A DNA stretch of 64,000 nt from Vagococcus lutrae (GCF_003987555.1 NZ_NGJW01000001.1:1-64000); one strand, 5' to 3'; numbered from the stretch's first letter, positions 50,223-59,042 are shown. Numbers and translations: made by a program. The notes: generated by a model not told the origin, from the letters alone.

Positions 50223-51509
50223 TTAATTTCTAGCTTTTGGTATTAAACTCATTTTTCCTGCAAATATTTTCAAACTTGCTATACCGCCTAAGCACATAGC
50301 AACTAAGAAGACCCATCCAGATACTGAGAAAGTACTCATCGCAGAGTATAACGCTCCAGCGTTACAACCTTTAGCGAAGCGAGCACCGAATCCCATTAAT
50401 AAACCACCTGCTGCAAAGTAAGCAGCGTCTTTAGCTGACATTGAGAACTTGAATGAAAAACGACCAGCTAATAAAAAGGCAATTAATGATCCTAAAACTA
50501 ATCCAATATTACGAATTGTACCACCATCAAGCATTAAGCCTGCATCCACATCTGCTACAATTTTAGCAAAAGCAGGAGATGAAAATGAAATGCCTAGTGG
50601 TTTTAAAAGCGCCACATTTAATTTAGAGAAAGCACTGGTTACGCCCCAGGCTTTTTCAGTTGTGACTAAAACAAAGACGGAAGCAAAAGCCACTAACAAG
50701 CCACCTGTCTTAAATGTCAAACGTTCAATAAATAATTTATGGTAAGTCTCATAACTGAAGAATCCATAGGCCTCTTTAGACTCTAATGGTTTTTCAAAGT
50801 CTTCCCAATCACCTAAAGGATCCATGTAAGTACCTTCTTGTTTACGTTTCGCTTCATAGCGAACAGTTAACCAATATAAGAATACTACACCTAACATCGA
50901 TACTGCAAACGCTCCGAAAAATCCGAAGTAGTCTGGCAAGTATGCTCTAAATCCAATTTGACCAAGAGCTGATTCGTCTAATGTGTATCTAGCCCATTCT
51001 CCTGGCGCTGCACCTAGAACGAAAAAGATAAATGTTAGTAAAGCACGACCTTCTCCTTCACCCATATCCGCTAAAGTTCCTGAAGCACATCCGCCTGAGA
51101 AAATCATTCCCATACCGAATAAAAAGCCTCCTAAAACGGTTCCTAAATTAGTGAAAAAGACATTTTGTGTTCCTGGGATGAAAGCTTGACCTTCTTCGGC
51201 AACGAAAGCTGGTACAGCACCATTTTGACTAGCAAACCATTGAATTCCTAGAAATACTAGCATTGTGACCGTCAACATTAATAATAATGCTTTCGTTAAA
51301 CTCCCTTCTCCTCTCACATAAATTCGTTTAATTCCTCCGGCAAAACCGAAACGTGAACGAGTGAGCACAAAACCAAACAACAAACCAGAGAATAGTTGTA
51401 CAGGTAAGACTGATTTCAATCCACTTAAATAAATAGCAAAAATAATGGCAATTATCATTAATCCTGCACCAATCGCTGGTTGTTTCCAACTAAAATTGTT
51501 GCGACTCAT
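50223..51509 (-). CDS. YeeE/YedE family sulfur-compound transporter
   Basis: A 428-residue membrane protein with about ten to twelve helices and two YeeE/YedE half repeats. The conserved cysteine motifs are FSGGCASGTLADMGEG (about 139-154) and FAKGCNAGALYSAM (about 378-391), plus a GFAGGIKRIY part after the second helix. Relatives take up thiosulfate or related sulfur species through these cysteines. The gene is cotranscribed with the CoA-disulfide reductase and divergent from a LysR gene, so both are probably controlled by it. Confidence 0.9.
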   Translation of the reverse strand: MSRNNFSWKQPAIGAGLMIIAIIFAIYLSGLKSVLPVQLFSGLLFGFVLTRSRFGFAGGIKRIYVRGEGSLTKALLLMLTVTMLVFLGIQWFASQNGAVPAFVAEEGQAFIPGTQNVFFTNLGTVLGGFLFGMGMIFSGGCASGTLADMGEGEGRALLTFIFFVLGAAPGEWARYTLDESALGQIGFRAYLPDYFGFFGAFAVSMLGVVFLYWLTVRYEAKRKQEGTYMDPLGDWEDFEKPLESKEAYGFFSYETYHKLFIERLTFKTGGLLVAFASVFVLVTTEKAWGVTSAFSKLNVALLKPLGISFSSPAFAKIVADVDAGLMLDGGTIRNIGLVLGSLIAFLLAGRFSFKFSMSAKDAAYFAAGGLLMGFGARFAKGCNAGALYSAMSTFSVSGWVFLVAMCLGGIASLKIFAGKMSLIPKARN

Positions 51510-51532
51510 TGCATGTTCCTCCTCTTTTTTTT

Positions 51533-51575
51533 GTTTGTGATTGTCGAATTAGTGAATCTTTTCTCAATCACAAAC
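51533..51575 (-). promoter_or_regulatory. 5' leader stem-loop of the YeeE gene
   Basis: GTTTGTGATTG (51533-51543) and CAATCACAAAC (51565-51575) form an 11-bp stem. It begins at the predicted transcript start and ends just before the A-rich SD region, so it would cap the mRNA with a hairpin or act as a regulator site. Confidence 0.6.
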
Positions 51576-51577
51576 TT

Positions 51578-51606
51578 ATTATACACTTTGCTGGATTGTT
51601 TTGAAA
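51578..51606 (-). promoter_or_regulatory. YeeE-cdr operon promoter
   Basis: Minus strand: -35 TTTCAA (51601-51606), 17-base spacer, -10 TATAAT (51578-51583). The weak -35 directly beside a LysR site is typical for an activated promoter. Confidence 0.68.
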
Positions 51607-51642
51607 ATAACAAAGTGTTATACTACAATTACGAAGCGTTAT
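51607..51642. promoter_or_regulatory. Two LysR-type operator copies
   Basis: ATAACaaagtGTTAT (51607-51621) and ATTACgaagcGTTAT (51628-51642) both follow T-N11-A and lie 21 bases, two helical turns, apart. Seen from the YeeE promoter their centres are at about -43 and -64, the usual activation and recognition sites of LysR-type regulators. Confidence 0.8.
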
Positions 51643-51694
51643 AGTTTGAGAAAAAGTGATCAAACTGTACGGATAAATAGGAGGAACTCAAGGT

Positions 51695-52579
51695 ATGTTG
51701 GATTATCGTTATCACACATTTATGGCATTAGCCGAATGTTTAAATTATACAAAAACAGCAAAAAAGCTCAATATGACGCAACCTGCTGTGACAAAACATA
51801 TACAATATCTAGAAGAACTTCACGGTGTTCAATTAGTTCAATATCAAGACCGCGTTTTAACGTTGACCAATAAAGGTAAGTTACTTTTATCACATTTATT
51901 AAAATTACAATCTGAAATTAATGTGATTGTTGAACAATTAGAGCAAAAAGAAGAAGCCAACTTAACCATTGGGGCAAGCAAAACAATTGGTGAATTTTAC
52001 CTTTTACCACAGCTCACTTCACTAAAAACAAAAATCCAAATTCCTTCCCCCTCTCTCATCGTCGACCACACGAATAATTTATTACAGATGCTGGATCAAC
52101 ATGAGATTGATTTAGCGTTTATTTCCGGTCCATTTGAACCAAAAAATTATTACGTACAACCTTTTTTACATCATCCCGTTGTCCTTGTATGTCATCCCGA
52201 CCATCCTTTCGCCCATCAAACAGTGAGTTTAGAAGATTTAATAAATGAGCATTTATTATTGCGAGAAAATGGAGCGGGTATGTTAGATACGCTTTCAAAT
52301 TTCTTAAAAGAAGAATCATTTAACTTACAACAGTTTAAGCATCGCACTACTATCGGTAATATCCACTTGGCCAAAAATTTAATCAAAGCCAAACAAGGAA
52401 TAGGCTTTTTCTATCAAATGGCGGTGAAAGATGAGCTTGAGCGTAATGAGTTAGCACCGATATACTTAGAACACGGAGAGTGGCGTCAATCATTTTATAT
52501 AGTCACCCACCCAGAATATTTGGCGCTTGACCGAGTGAAACAATTAGTACAAGCAATTCCAACACTTATTGAAGAATAA
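51695..52579 (+). CDS. LysR family transcriptional regulator
   Basis: A 294-residue LysR protein. The winged helix (about 1-62) has YHTFMALAECLNYTKTAKKLNMTQPAVTKHIQYLEELHGVQL; the effector domain has GASKTIGEFYLLPQL and LAKNLIKAKQGIGFFYQM. It resembles the CysL/CysB-like branch, which would fit control of sulfur genes, but the exact subgroup is inferred from context. It is divergent from the YeeE-cdr operon, and two operator copies lie between. Confidence 0.9.
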   Translation: MLDYRYHTFMALAECLNYTKTAKKLNMTQPAVTKHIQYLEELHGVQLVQYQDRVLTLTNKGKLLLSHLLKLQSEINVIVEQLEQKEEANLTIGASKTIGEFYLLPQLTSLKTKIQIPSPSLIVDHTNNLLQMLDQHEIDLAFISGPFEPKNYYVQPFLHHPVVLVCHPDHPFAHQTVSLEDLINEHLLLRENGAGMLDTLSNFLKEESFNLQQFKHRTTIGNIHLAKNLIKAKQGIGFFYQMAVKDELERNELAPIYLEHGEWRQSFYIVTHPEYLALDRVKQLVQAIPTLIEE

Positions 52580-52612
52580 AGTCGAGTATTCTTTCCTCTC
52601 ACGTTCATTATT

Positions 52613-52621
52613 TGGTATAAT
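52613..52621 (+). promoter_or_regulatory. Extended -10 promoter of the lipid kinase gene
   Basis: TGGTATAAT (52613-52621) is a TGn-extended -10 with a poor -35, 31 bases before the ATG. Confidence 0.62.
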
Positions 52622-52651
52622 AAACTTCTGTGGAAGGAGAGTACTGAGTGC

Positions 52652-53602
52652 ATGCTACATTTACATCTTATTATTAATCAACAAGCTGCAAGTGGCGCCG
52701 CCAAGCAGAAAAGTAAAGAAATTATCACTTTATTAAATCAAAAAAATATCGAATATTCGACTTATTATACAGAATTTCCGGGTCACGCCATTACCCTTAC
52801 TCATATGTTGGCGAACAATCATTTAAAAAAATGGTCTGAAGATAGTCAAAGACCTTTTCCTTTATTAACCGTTTTAGGTGGAGATGGCACGTTACATGAA
52901 GTCGTAAATGCATTACAAGCATTTACGGATATTCCTGTTGCTTATTTGCCATGCGGATCTGGTAATGACTTTGCTCGAGGTGTCGGTTTATCTCGACAAC
53001 CAGAAGAAGCTCTTGAACATTTACTTAGCATACAAGCCCCTCGCTTTAAACAAGTTTTGGCTTGTACAGATCATCAGACGAATGGACGAGCATTAATTGC
53101 AAACAATTTAGGTATTGGTTTAGATGCAGCGATTGTCGCTAAAGCCAATCAATCAAAATCTAAAAAATGGTTGAATAAGTTAAAACTCGGTTCATTTATT
53201 TACTTGTCCTCTGCTTTTCACGTCTTACTTAAACAAGAAGGATTTCCCGTGACCTTTACAATGGATGAAACAACTTATCATTATGAAAACACATATCTCA
53301 TGACGAGTACCAATCATCCTTTCTTTGGTGGAGGGATTCGGATTGCACCAGAGGCATCCGTCGACTCTGATGACATCGAGCTAGTCTTATTAGAAAAATT
53401 ACCTTTATATAAAATAATAAAATTAGCCGGACAATTATTAAATGCGACACACTTACAGTCTCCACATGTCAAACATTTCAAAGGAAAAAAACTACGTATC
53501 CAGTCACCGACTAGACAATACGGTCAAATGGATGGCGAAGTTTTAACCCCTCAACCGATTGACGTTACTTTGCACTCAGTACAGCAGCTATTTTGGCTAT
53601 GA
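52652..53602 (+). CDS. Diacylglycerol/lipid kinase family protein (DagK/YegS-like)
   Basis: A 316-residue DAGK-fold enzyme. The nucleotide motif VLGGDGTLHEVVNAL lies at about 75-89, followed by PCGSGNDFARG at about 103-113 and FGGGIRIAPEASVDSD in the C-terminal domain. It phosphorylates diacylglycerol or another lipid; in Gram-positive bacteria DgkB returns diacylglycerol from lipoteichoic acid synthesis to the phosphatidic acid pool. Whether this is DgkB or a relative such as YtlR is not decided. Confidence 0.88.
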   Translation: MLHLHLIINQQAASGAAKQKSKEIITLLNQKNIEYSTYYTEFPGHAITLTHMLANNHLKKWSEDSQRPFPLLTVLGGDGTLHEVVNALQAFTDIPVAYLPCGSGNDFARGVGLSRQPEEALEHLLSIQAPRFKQVLACTDHQTNGRALIANNLGIGLDAAIVAKANQSKSKKWLNKLKLGSFIYLSSAFHVLLKQEGFPVTFTMDETTYHYENTYLMTSTNHPFFGGGIRIAPEASVDSDDIELVLLEKLPLYKIIKLAGQLLNATHLQSPHVKHFKGKKLRIQSPTRQYGQMDGEVLTPQPIDVTLHSVQQLFWL

Positions 53603-53608
53603 AAAAAG

Positions 53609-53639
53609 GACGGATGAATCTAAATATGATTCATCCGTC
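53609..53639. terminator. Bidirectional terminator between the lipid kinase gene and recD2
   Basis: A perfect 12-bp stem (53609-53620 with 53628-53639) with a seven-base loop and T tracts on both strands. recD2 ends about 30 bases further on. Confidence 0.9.
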
Positions 53640-53669
53640 TTTTAGATTATAGAGCCATAACAAGCACCT

Positions 53670-56108
53670 TTAAATGTAATCAAACGGTGTAATACCTTCC
53701 ATTCCAATCATAGGGTCAACGGCACCAGAAAGAATTAACTCTTTTGTTAAGATAAATGACGCTTGCGTTTCAAGTTGTTCTTGAGCTATTTCTTCTTTAG
53801 GAATACTTTCTTCTTGAGATTGGGTATCAAGTGACGTTGTACTCGGAAATGTTTCTGCCATAATCCGTTCTTTCAAAGCAGTTTGACGATTAGCACCTTC
53901 ATGCTTGACAGCTGTTTCATAAGCTTCCAGTTCGCCCAATAAAATCAAACGCTCTTGACTACGCGTAATCGCCGTATACAATAAATTACGCTGTAACATT
54001 CGATAATAACCATTAACCATTGGTAAAATCACAAGCGGGTATTCACTCCCTTGTGACTTATGAATAGAACAGCAATAGGCAAGTGTGAGTTGCTGCCACT
54101 GATTACGTGGATATTCCACTTCTATTCCATCAAAATCGACTACCAAGACATCCACTTTATCTTCGTGCTCTTTTGCTAAGATAATACCAGTAATTTCTCC
54201 AATATCGCCATTGTAAACTTGATTTTCCGGAACATTAACCAGTTGAAGAACCTTATCACCAATTCGATAAACAGTTTCAAACCACGTTACTTCTTTACGA
54301 CGACCACTTTCATTAGGATTTAACACTTCTTGTAACATTTTATTCAATCGGTCAATGCCAGCTGGTCCGCGATACATCGGTGCTAAAACTTGTATATCGG
54401 AAGCTGTAAAACCTTTTTCTGCAGCTTTGACCACAATTTGACGAATCATTTCTTCTATTTGATACGTGTTGCCTGCAATAAAAGAACGGTCTTTCTGATT
54501 ACGAGTAAAATCACTAGGCAACGTCCCTTTTTTAATCGCATGTGCTAAAGCAATAATTGACGAACCATCTTCTTGTCGATAAATATCTGTTAACTCACAT
54601 TGAGGTAGCATGGGAATCGATAGCAAATCGTGTAAAACCTGACCGGGCCCAACAGACGGCAGCTGGTCTTTATCTCCAACTATAATCACTTGCATATTGG
54701 TAGGTATCGCTTTAAATAGTGCATTTGCCAACCACGTATCGACCATCGACATTTCATCTAAAATCAGCAAACTACCTTCTAATTCATTTGCAATTTCTTC
54801 TGGATGCATTTCTTGTCCGGTTAATCCTAGCAAACGATGTATCGTCTTCGCCGGTAATCCAGTCGTTTCACTCATTCGCTTTGCTGCCCGACCAGTCGGC
54901 GCTGCTAATAAGATAGGAAAGACCTCATTATGATAATCATTGATATCTAAAGAAAGCTCATTAAGCTCTGAGAATAATCGGACGAGGCCATTAATAACCG
55001 TCGTTTTCCCTGTACCAGGGCCACCTGTCAAGATAAAGAAAGAAGACTGAACGCCTTCAATCAAAGCTGTCTTTTGCGAAGGGCCATAAGCAATGCCTAA
55101 TTCCGTCTCCATTTGCTTAATGGATGCTAAAATAGTTGCTTCATCATAATCAATTGATTGTTTACGTTTAAGTAAGCGATGAATGGCATGTGAAACGCCC
55201 CATTCTGCATAGAATAAACTGTTATGAAAAAGCTTTGTTCCTTCTTGCTGCATTTTTCCTAAATCAATCAAAGCAATGATTTGATCGGCTACATCACCAA
55301 GCTCCACCGGATAACGTCGGGATGATTCTAACAGTGTTACGACTTTCTCTAATAATACTTGCGCTTCAATATACGTATGTCCTTCACTTAATGAATATGA
55401 CAGCAGCTCTGTTAAAATAGCCGCTTGAAAACGCTCTGGTGCATTCGCGGCAATATTTAAATGTTCTGCTAACTTATCAGCTTTTTTAAACGCAATCCCT
55501 TCAATATCTTCAATCAAGCGATAAGGATTCTCTTCTAAGAGGGTTAATGTTTGTTCCTGATACTTTTGAAAGATAGTCATGGCTAATTGACTACCAAATC
55601 CCCATTCATTCAGTTGAATAAGGATTTTTTCTGACCCGTAATTACTTTTAACTCCCGATATAATCGTATCTTTTCGTTTTTTATTTAAAAAATCTAACGC
55701 GTCTAATCTTTCAGAATCATTCATAATGACATCGATTGTTTCTTCGCCAAAATAATCTACTAATTTTTCAGCTGTTTTTTTTCCAATTCCGGGAAAGTTA
55801 TCCCCAGATAAATAGTCAATTAAACCATTAGCACTGGTTGGTTTTACCTGTTCATAACGTTCCACTTGGAATTGACGGCCATACTTAGGATGTGTGACAA
55901 ACTGTCCAGAAAACTGGTAACTTTCTCCTTCCATCATATCGCCAAAATTTCCTGTTACAACCATTTCTAATTCATCAATTGACGGCTCGCTTTCTTCCAC
56001 TTCAATCAACATCACTTTATAAAAATTAGTAGGATTTTGATAAAAGATGGCTTGAATCCGTCCTATTATTTTAGGCGTATGTTGTAAATCTTTTTCACTT
56101 TCTACCAT
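53670..56108 (-). CDS. recD2: ATP-dependent RecD2-like DNA helicase
   Basis: An 812-residue SF1B helicase. An N-terminal OB part (about 10-90) and a helix-hairpin-helix with GIGKKTAEKLV are followed by the motor: Walker A TGGPGTGKTT (about 361-370), LAAPTGRAAKRM, DEMSMVDTWL and the UvrD-like C-terminal YCCSIHKSQGSEYPLVILP and LYTAITRSQERLIL. RecD2 unwinds DNA 5'-3' without a RecBC complex and aids repair. A tail of about 70 residues is acidic and poorly conserved. It closes the cluster with sepM. Confidence 0.94.
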   Translation of the reverse strand: MVESEKDLQHTPKIIGRIQAIFYQNPTNFYKVMLIEVEESEPSIDELEMVVTGNFGDMMEGESYQFSGQFVTHPKYGRQFQVERYEQVKPTSANGLIDYLSGDNFPGIGKKTAEKLVDYFGEETIDVIMNDSERLDALDFLNKKRKDTIISGVKSNYGSEKILIQLNEWGFGSQLAMTIFQKYQEQTLTLLEENPYRLIEDIEGIAFKKADKLAEHLNIAANAPERFQAAILTELLSYSLSEGHTYIEAQVLLEKVVTLLESSRRYPVELGDVADQIIALIDLGKMQQEGTKLFHNSLFYAEWGVSHAIHRLLKRKQSIDYDEATILASIKQMETELGIAYGPSQKTALIEGVQSSFFILTGGPGTGKTTVINGLVRLFSELNELSLDINDYHNEVFPILLAAPTGRAAKRMSETTGLPAKTIHRLLGLTGQEMHPEEIANELEGSLLILDEMSMVDTWLANALFKAIPTNMQVIIVGDKDQLPSVGPGQVLHDLLSIPMLPQCELTDIYRQEDGSSIIALAHAIKKGTLPSDFTRNQKDRSFIAGNTYQIEEMIRQIVVKAAEKGFTASDIQVLAPMYRGPAGIDRLNKMLQEVLNPNESGRRKEVTWFETVYRIGDKVLQLVNVPENQVYNGDIGEITGIILAKEHEDKVDVLVVDFDGIEVEYPRNQWQQLTLAYCCSIHKSQGSEYPLVILPMVNGYYRMLQRNLLYTAITRSQERLILLGELEAYETAVKHEGANRQTALKERIMAETFPSTTSLDTQSQEESIPKEEIAQEQLETQASFILTKELILSGAVDPMIGMEGITPFDYI

Positions 56109-56122
56109 CTCTTATCCTCCTT

Positions 56123-57172
56123 TTATTTTTTCAAGTAAGCGAGTGCTTCTTTAACATTGGCAACAGGCACAATTTTCATCTTAGTCTTTAATTCTTTCGC
56201 CGTTTCCTGTGCGATTTCTGCATTGTTTTTCAAGTCTAGATTTTTCTCTTTCGCTTCTTTTGAAAAATCCTCACTCGGCACAAAGAAAATTTCCGCTCCG
56301 GCACGGTCAGCAGCGACCACTTTTTTATCAACTCCGCCAATCATTCCCACTTTTCCATCAGACGCTATCGTTCCTGTTCCAGCTATTTTCTTCCCTTGAC
56401 GGTATGATTCTTTCGTCAAAAGTTCGTAAAGTTCTAATGTAAAGACTAACCCAGCCGACGGTCCTCCCACATCTTCCAAATCAAATTGAATATTGCGGTC
56501 CAATTCAATCTGACTCGCCTCTGTTAAACTAATACCAATTCCAACTTGATGACTCTCGTTCATCTTTACTAAAGTACCACTGACTTCTTGCTCCTCTTGC
56601 TGTCTCTTAATACTTAACGTCACCGTGTCTTTTTCTTTGCGTTCACTTAAATAAGCCATTAGTTCTTTTAAATCGTTAAAATTTTGACCATCGACTTTTA
56701 AAATCTGATCGCCAATTTTAAGTTTATTGTAAAAATCAGATTCGGGTAAAATCCCCATTACATTAATACCTGTAAATGTCTCTTTGTAAGGAATTTTCGC
56801 AAGGTTTAATGCTACTTTTTTAGCAAGATACTCCGACTCTAACATTTCCAGGTTGCCTAGAGCATCATCTTCTTCATCCGTCAGTTCCCCTAAATATTCT
56901 TTCTTACTAACTAATGTTCGATAAGGCATCACTTTTGCTAATAAATATGTTGCAGGTGTCGCTTCTTGGACACTAACCGTTGTCATCAAATAAGCACCTG
57001 GAGCGGTATTTTTTTGACCATCCACACTAATCGCGTTTTGAACGTCCTGTGCACTTCCCGGCTGTTCAATATAAAAAGGGATGGGAATTAACATACTGCT
57101 TACAAACAACACGGCTACAACAAAGAGACTAATGAAAAGTTTAGACTGGGTAGACAGGCGTTGTGTTTTCAT
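56123..57172 (-). CDS. SepM family PDZ-Lon-like serine protease (YlbL)
   Basis: A 349-residue membrane-anchored protease. A signal anchor (about 12-31), a PDZ domain (about 130-205; GINVMGILPESDFYNKLKIGDQILKVDG) and a Lon-type catalytic domain with GGPSAGL (Ser239) and VDKKVVAA (Lys284) as the dyad. SepM of Streptococcus mutans cuts a competence pheromone; YlbL is its Bacillus relative. The substrate here is unknown. It lies 14 bases before recD2 and 15 after coaD. Confidence 0.9.
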   Translation of the reverse strand: MKTQRLSTQSKLFISLFVVAVLFVSSMLIPIPFYIEQPGSAQDVQNAISVDGQKNTAPGAYLMTTVSVQEATPATYLLAKVMPYRTLVSKKEYLGELTDEEDDALGNLEMLESEYLAKKVALNLAKIPYKETFTGINVMGILPESDFYNKLKIGDQILKVDGQNFNDLKELMAYLSERKEKDTVTLSIKRQQEEQEVSGTLVKMNESHQVGIGISLTEASQIELDRNIQFDLEDVGGPSAGLVFTLELYELLTKESYRQGKKIAGTGTIASDGKVGMIGGVDKKVVAADRAGAEIFFVPSEDFSKEAKEKNLDLKNNAEIAQETAKELKTKMKIVPVANVKEALAYLKK

Positions 57173-57187
57173 GCAGACACTTCCTTT

Positions 57188-57691
57188 TTAACAACCGATA
57201 TGTCGATCGCGATATTTATTTTCTAAAGCTTCATTAACAGACTGCGGAACAAACGGAGAAACATCCCCTTCAAATTTAGCGATTTCTTTAATCACGCTCG
57301 AACTAATATTAGCATAGGCTGGGTCTGCCAATAAGAATAGCGTTTCAATATTAGGTGCTAAGCGTGCATTCATATGAGCAATATTTTTTTCATATTCATA
57401 GTCGGTAATATTACGAATCCCTCTAATGAGCACCTCAGCCCCTAGCTTTTCTGCAATATGAACGGTTAATCCTTCTTCATGCAAAATGACTTCGACATTA
57501 TCTAAATGTGCAATAGAAGCCGCAACTAATCGTTTTTTTTCTTTCGCCGTGAATAATGGTCGTTTACTCGTATTTGTGACAATCGCTACAATAACTTTGT
57601 CAAACATCTTCGCAGCACGTGTCACCGTGTTCAAATGTCCTAACGTAAAAGGGTCAAAACTTCCAGGAAATAAGGCTATCTTTTCTGTCAT
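57188..57691 (-). CDS. coaD: Phosphopantetheine adenylyltransferase
   Basis: A 167-residue nucleotidyltransferase: GSFDPFTLGHL (10-20, with the HxGH-like TLGH at 16-19), RGIRNITDYEYEKNIAHMN (about 91-109) and ISSSVIKEIAKFEGDVSPFVP (about 127-147). It makes dephospho-CoA from phosphopantetheine and ATP in coenzyme A synthesis. It overlaps rsmD by four bases. CoA supply connects it loosely to the CoA-disulfide reductase further left. Confidence 0.96.
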   Translation of the reverse strand: MTEKIALFPGSFDPFTLGHLNTVTRAAKMFDKVIVAIVTNTSKRPLFTAKEKKRLVAASIAHLDNVEVILHEEGLTVHIAEKLGAEVLIRGIRNITDYEYEKNIAHMNARLAPNIETLFLLADPAYANISSSVIKEIAKFEGDVSPFVPQSVNEALENKYRDRHIGC

Positions 57692-58248
57692 TGTTTCTGC
57701 TCTCTTTCATAATAAGTTATTTTAGTTTGGCCATAAATCACATCTTTGGATACAACCATCTCTTCAATTCGTTCCGGTAACATCACCTGTTTATCCGTTT
57801 CACAAATAATTTGTGCATTTGGTGTTAATAACTCCAATGCGAGTAATTGTCGAATATCTTTCTCAATCGTTTCCTCTGCGTAAGGGGGATCAAGAAATAC
57901 ATAATCAAATTCATATGATTGCTCACTTAATTGCGTCATCGCTTGATGCGCATGCGATTTTAAAATGGTCATGCGTTTCTCTAGCTTTAATAAGGCTGCA
58001 TTTTCTTTGATAATCATAATTGCTTTATAATGACGGTCTACACATACCGCATGGTCACAGCCTCGCGATAAAGCTTCTATTGCTAAATTACCACTACCGC
58101 CATATAAATCTAAAATAGTTCCCCCATTAAAATAAGGCCCAATTCGGTTAAAAATAGCCCCTTTCACTTTATCAGATGTAGGGCGTGTATTATCTCCCGG
58201 CAAAGATTTTAGCTTACGACCACCATGTTCTCCCGCTACTACTCGCAT
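57688..58248 (-). CDS. rsmD: 16S rRNA (guanine(966)-N(2))-methyltransferase RsmD
   Basis: A 186-residue methyltransferase. MRVVAGEHGGRKLKSLPGDNTRPTSDKVKGAIFN is the RsmD N-terminus, LDLYGGSGNLAIEALSRGC binds SAM, and FDYVFLDPPYAEE holds the DPPY catalytic motif. It methylates G966-equivalent of 16S rRNA. It is coupled to coaD by the ATGA overlap, the usual order. Confidence 0.94.
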   Translation of the reverse strand: MRVVAGEHGGRKLKSLPGDNTRPTSDKVKGAIFNRIGPYFNGGTILDLYGGSGNLAIEALSRGCDHAVCVDRHYKAIMIIKENAALLKLEKRMTILKSHAHQAMTQLSEQSYEFDYVFLDPPYAEETIEKDIRQLLALELLTPNAQIICETDKQVMLPERIEEMVVSKDVIYGQTKITYYEREQKQ

Positions 58249-58273
58249 CTTGTTCTCCTTTTATTTTTAGTAA

Positions 58274-58311
58274 AAAAATTCATCAAGTATCATGCGACTT
58301 GATGAATTTTT
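58274..58311 (-). terminator. Terminator after ylbG
   Basis: A perfect 15-bp stem (58274-58288 with 58297-58311) with an eight-base loop and seven Ts on the minus strand. It divides the pycA-CAP-ylbF-ylbG group from rsmD-coaD-sepM-recD2. Confidence 0.88.
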
Positions 58312-58335
58312 GTTTATGACTTTTACAATCAGATA

Positions 58336-58620
58336 CTACTGTGCAAACATTTCACTCACACTTTGGAAAGTAACTGGAATGTCTGGACGATAGGATTGTT
58401 CCACTGAACGTATAAAGTGCAATTTTTCTAATCGTTCAATATTTTTTTCAATATCCCATTCATTCATATACAAGTACACATATTTTTGTTTACGCGACAC
58501 ATGTTGAATGACGCCAAACTTTTTCAATTGTCTAATAGGTCTTAATGTATAGACCCATACAATCACGCCGCGGCGCGGTACTTCTTCAAATAAAGAGGAA
58601 CGTGTGATTTCTTTATCCAA
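58336..58620 (-). CDS. YlbG family protein (UPF0298)
   Basis: About 94 residues with start at the TTG at 58620. The conserved core is RRGVIVWVYTLRPIRQLKKFGVIQHVSRKQKYVYLYMNEWDIEKNIERLEKLHFIRSVEQSYRPDIP, matching YlbG. The reading frame continues further upstream inside ylbF, but the family starts shortly before this core. The TTG gives an 8-base overlap with the ylbF stop, with GGAGGG 11 bases upstream. Function unknown; conserved next to ylbF. Confidence 0.78.
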   Translation of the reverse strand: MDKEITRSSLFEEVPRRGVIVWVYTLRPIRQLKKFGVIQHVSRKQKYVYLYMNEWDIEKNIERLEKLHFIRSVEQSYRPDIPVTFQSVSEMFAQ

Positions 58621-59041
58621 TATGACAACTCCCTCCACATCCTCGCGTAGCAAATTCAAAAAAAGGATTACCCGCATCCACCTTAATATCAGGTGAGATA
58701 CTTTGTGCGATATCATAACTAATATAGTCTAACACTTCTTGCAATTCTCTTTCCGCCACGCGAAAGCGCATAATTCTTTCATCGGTATCTAACAATCGCT
58801 TTTGCTTTCTTAAAGCTCGACGTTTTTCTGTATAATCTGGTGCGTGATTCCCGTACGGCTCCACTCGTTCAAAAGAACGTTTCGCTTGCTCAAAGGCGGT
58901 AACCTTTTGCTGTGTTTCAGCATTTTTAAGCAACGCTACTTTTGTCACAACATAGTTTTTAACTACGTCACTCTCTATTATGTTATGACACAACAAATCA
59001 ATCGTATCTTCAATAGCTAATAATTCATCTGTATAAATCAT
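58613..59041 (-). CDS. YlbF family regulator
   Basis: About 142 residues, helical, with a YlbF core YTDELLAIEDTIDLLCHNIIESDVVKNY, PYGNHAPDYTEKRRALRKQKRLLD and ISYDIAQSISPDIKVDAG. The C-terminus GCGGSCHIG has two close cysteines; in Bacillus YlbF with YmcA and YaaT forms an iron-sulfur complex that guides RNase Y in mRNA processing. The ATG at 59041 has AAAGG 12 bases upstream and overlaps the stop of the CAP-protein gene; an ATG at 59053 is too close to that site. Confidence 0.85.
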   Translation of the reverse strand: MIYTDELLAIEDTIDLLCHNIIESDVVKNYVVTKVALLKNAETQQKVTAFEQAKRSFERVEPYGNHAPDYTEKRRALRKQKRLLDTDERIMRFRVAERELQEVLDYISYDIAQSISPDIKVDAGNPFFEFATRGCGGSCHIG

Positions 59042-59042
59042 T

